Positions 63,638 through 64,000 of a DNA stretch of 64,000 nucleotides are shown here, in pieces. Position numbers and translations under genes: made by a program. The DNA lies in NCBI RefSeq assembly GCF_000381965.1, contig NZ_KB908458.1:124001-188000 (forward strand), read 5' to 3'. The notes below the pieces were generated by a model that saw only the letters and a program-made list of their open reading frames with translations, was not told the origin of the DNA and ran no database searches. This DNA is from Oceanimonas smirnovii ATCC BAA-899. Its GTDB lineage: Bacteria > Pseudomonadota > Gammaproteobacteria > Enterobacterales > Aeromonadaceae. How positions within the stretch are numbered: the first letter of the stretch is position 1; every line of letters begins with the position of its first letter.

Positions 63638-64000
63638 ATGAGTAAGAAACTGCTGAGACAACTGACCCTGGCGCGCTGTGTTCCCTACCGTCCATACAAG
63701 CTGACCGCACGCCAGCTGCAAGAAAAACTGGAAGAAGAAGGAATTCAGGTAAGCCTGCGGACCGTACAGCGGGATCTGGAAGAAATGTCGGGCATGGGCC
63801 TGTTTGATCTGACTTCCGATGATCGCAGCAAACCCCACGGCTGGTGTTTCGAACGCAATGGTTTGAACGACTTCGCCAACTTTATGCCGCTGGGCCTGGC
63901 CATGGCACTCAAGACCTGGAACGACCAGGCCGCCGACCTGCTGCCAGCCAGCGTGCTGACCGAACTGACGCCCATCATCGACAAGGCGACTCAGGTTATT
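63638..64000 (+). CDS. DeoR/WYL-like transcriptional regulator, N-terminal part
   Basis: The frame runs off the right edge; 121 residues are visible. A helix-turn-helix of the HTH_11 type (LTARQLQEKLEEEGIQVSLR, then TVQRDLEEMSGMGLFDL) lies at residues 22-60, followed by RSKPHGWCFERNGLNDFANF and a helical segment as in WYL-domain regulators. The WYL domain itself is beyond the window. GAGGG ribosome site 8 bases before the ATG. Divergent from the M14 peptidase across 199 bases. Confidence 0.8.
   Translation, partial: MSKKLLRQLTLARCVPYRPYKLTARQLQEKLEEEGIQVSLRTVQRDLEEMSGMGLFDLTSDDRSKPHGWCFERNGLNDFANFMPLGLAMALKTWNDQAADLLPASVLTELTPIIDKATQVI

Overview
The window looks like a chromosomal segment of a marine-type gammaproteobacterium of the Aeromonadales (Oceanimonas/Oceanisphaera/Zobellella-like). 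This is inferred from gene content and order: ftsY-ftsE-ftsX-rpoH next to rsmD, fabR-yijD, ydbH-ynbE-ydbL, a CsrB-type sRNA, PHA-granule genes, carboxynorspermidine genes and a 2-aminoethylphosphonate (AEP) locus, in GC-rich DNA. No taxonomic search was possible. I saw no rRNA, tRNA, CRISPR, prophage or complete insertion sequence. Most of the window is ordinary core genome; the richest regulatory DNA lies in the phn locus and in the csrB region.

Layout. 1-5.2 kb: the end of anmK, murQ (muropeptide recycling), then a leftward pair of an orphan TRAP-type periplasmic binding protein and a PAS-GGDEF diguanylate cyclase. 5.3-12.3 kb: aldo/keto reductase, YhiN-type flavoprotein, a methyltransferase, a K+ channel, a UspA protein, a LysR regulator and an EamA transporter behind a possible structured leader RNA. 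12.4-20.5 kb: acuI, a COG0523 GTPase with a Zur-like box, a chemoreceptor, a persulfide-dioxygenase-like hydrolase with a BigR-like palindrome, rsmJ and a PAS-GGDEF-EAL protein. 20.6-26.3 kb: prlC, gorA, phaR, slyD, phasin.

26.9-31.9 kb: gcl-hyi-glxR-glxK turns two glyoxylates into tartronate semialdehyde (or its hydroxypyruvate isomer), then glycerate, then phosphoglycerate. 32.1-34.5 kb: nspC and carboxynorspermidine synthase (norspermidine/spermidine synthesis). 34.6-35.9 kb: a DASH-type photolyase/cryptochrome. 36.0-44.3 kb: AEP uptake and degradation. phnS, phnX and phnW run leftward; phnR, phnT, a double-length permease and a PbfD-like FAD oxidoreductase run rightward. Palindromes of the form TGGT-N4-CCA sit in front of the transcription units, and Pho-box-like repeats precede both transport genes, suggesting control by phosphate starvation and substrate together.

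44.3-51.7 kb: glpX, carbonic anhydrase, rpoH, ftsX, ftsE, ftsY (with a long tandem repeat in its acidic domain), rsmD and two small genes. 51.7-52.3 kb: a CsrB-family sRNA on the minus strand with a GacA/UvrY-type upstream box. 52.3-64 kb: sseA, yijD, fabR, a Na+-dependent transporter, a secreted oligopeptidase, the ydbH-ynbE-ydbL set, small proteins, an M14 peptidase and the start of a DeoR/WYL-like regulator. Three branches feed cyclic-di-GMP or global regulation: two GGDEF/EAL proteins, the polyamine genes (in Vibrio a c-di-GMP input) and csrB.
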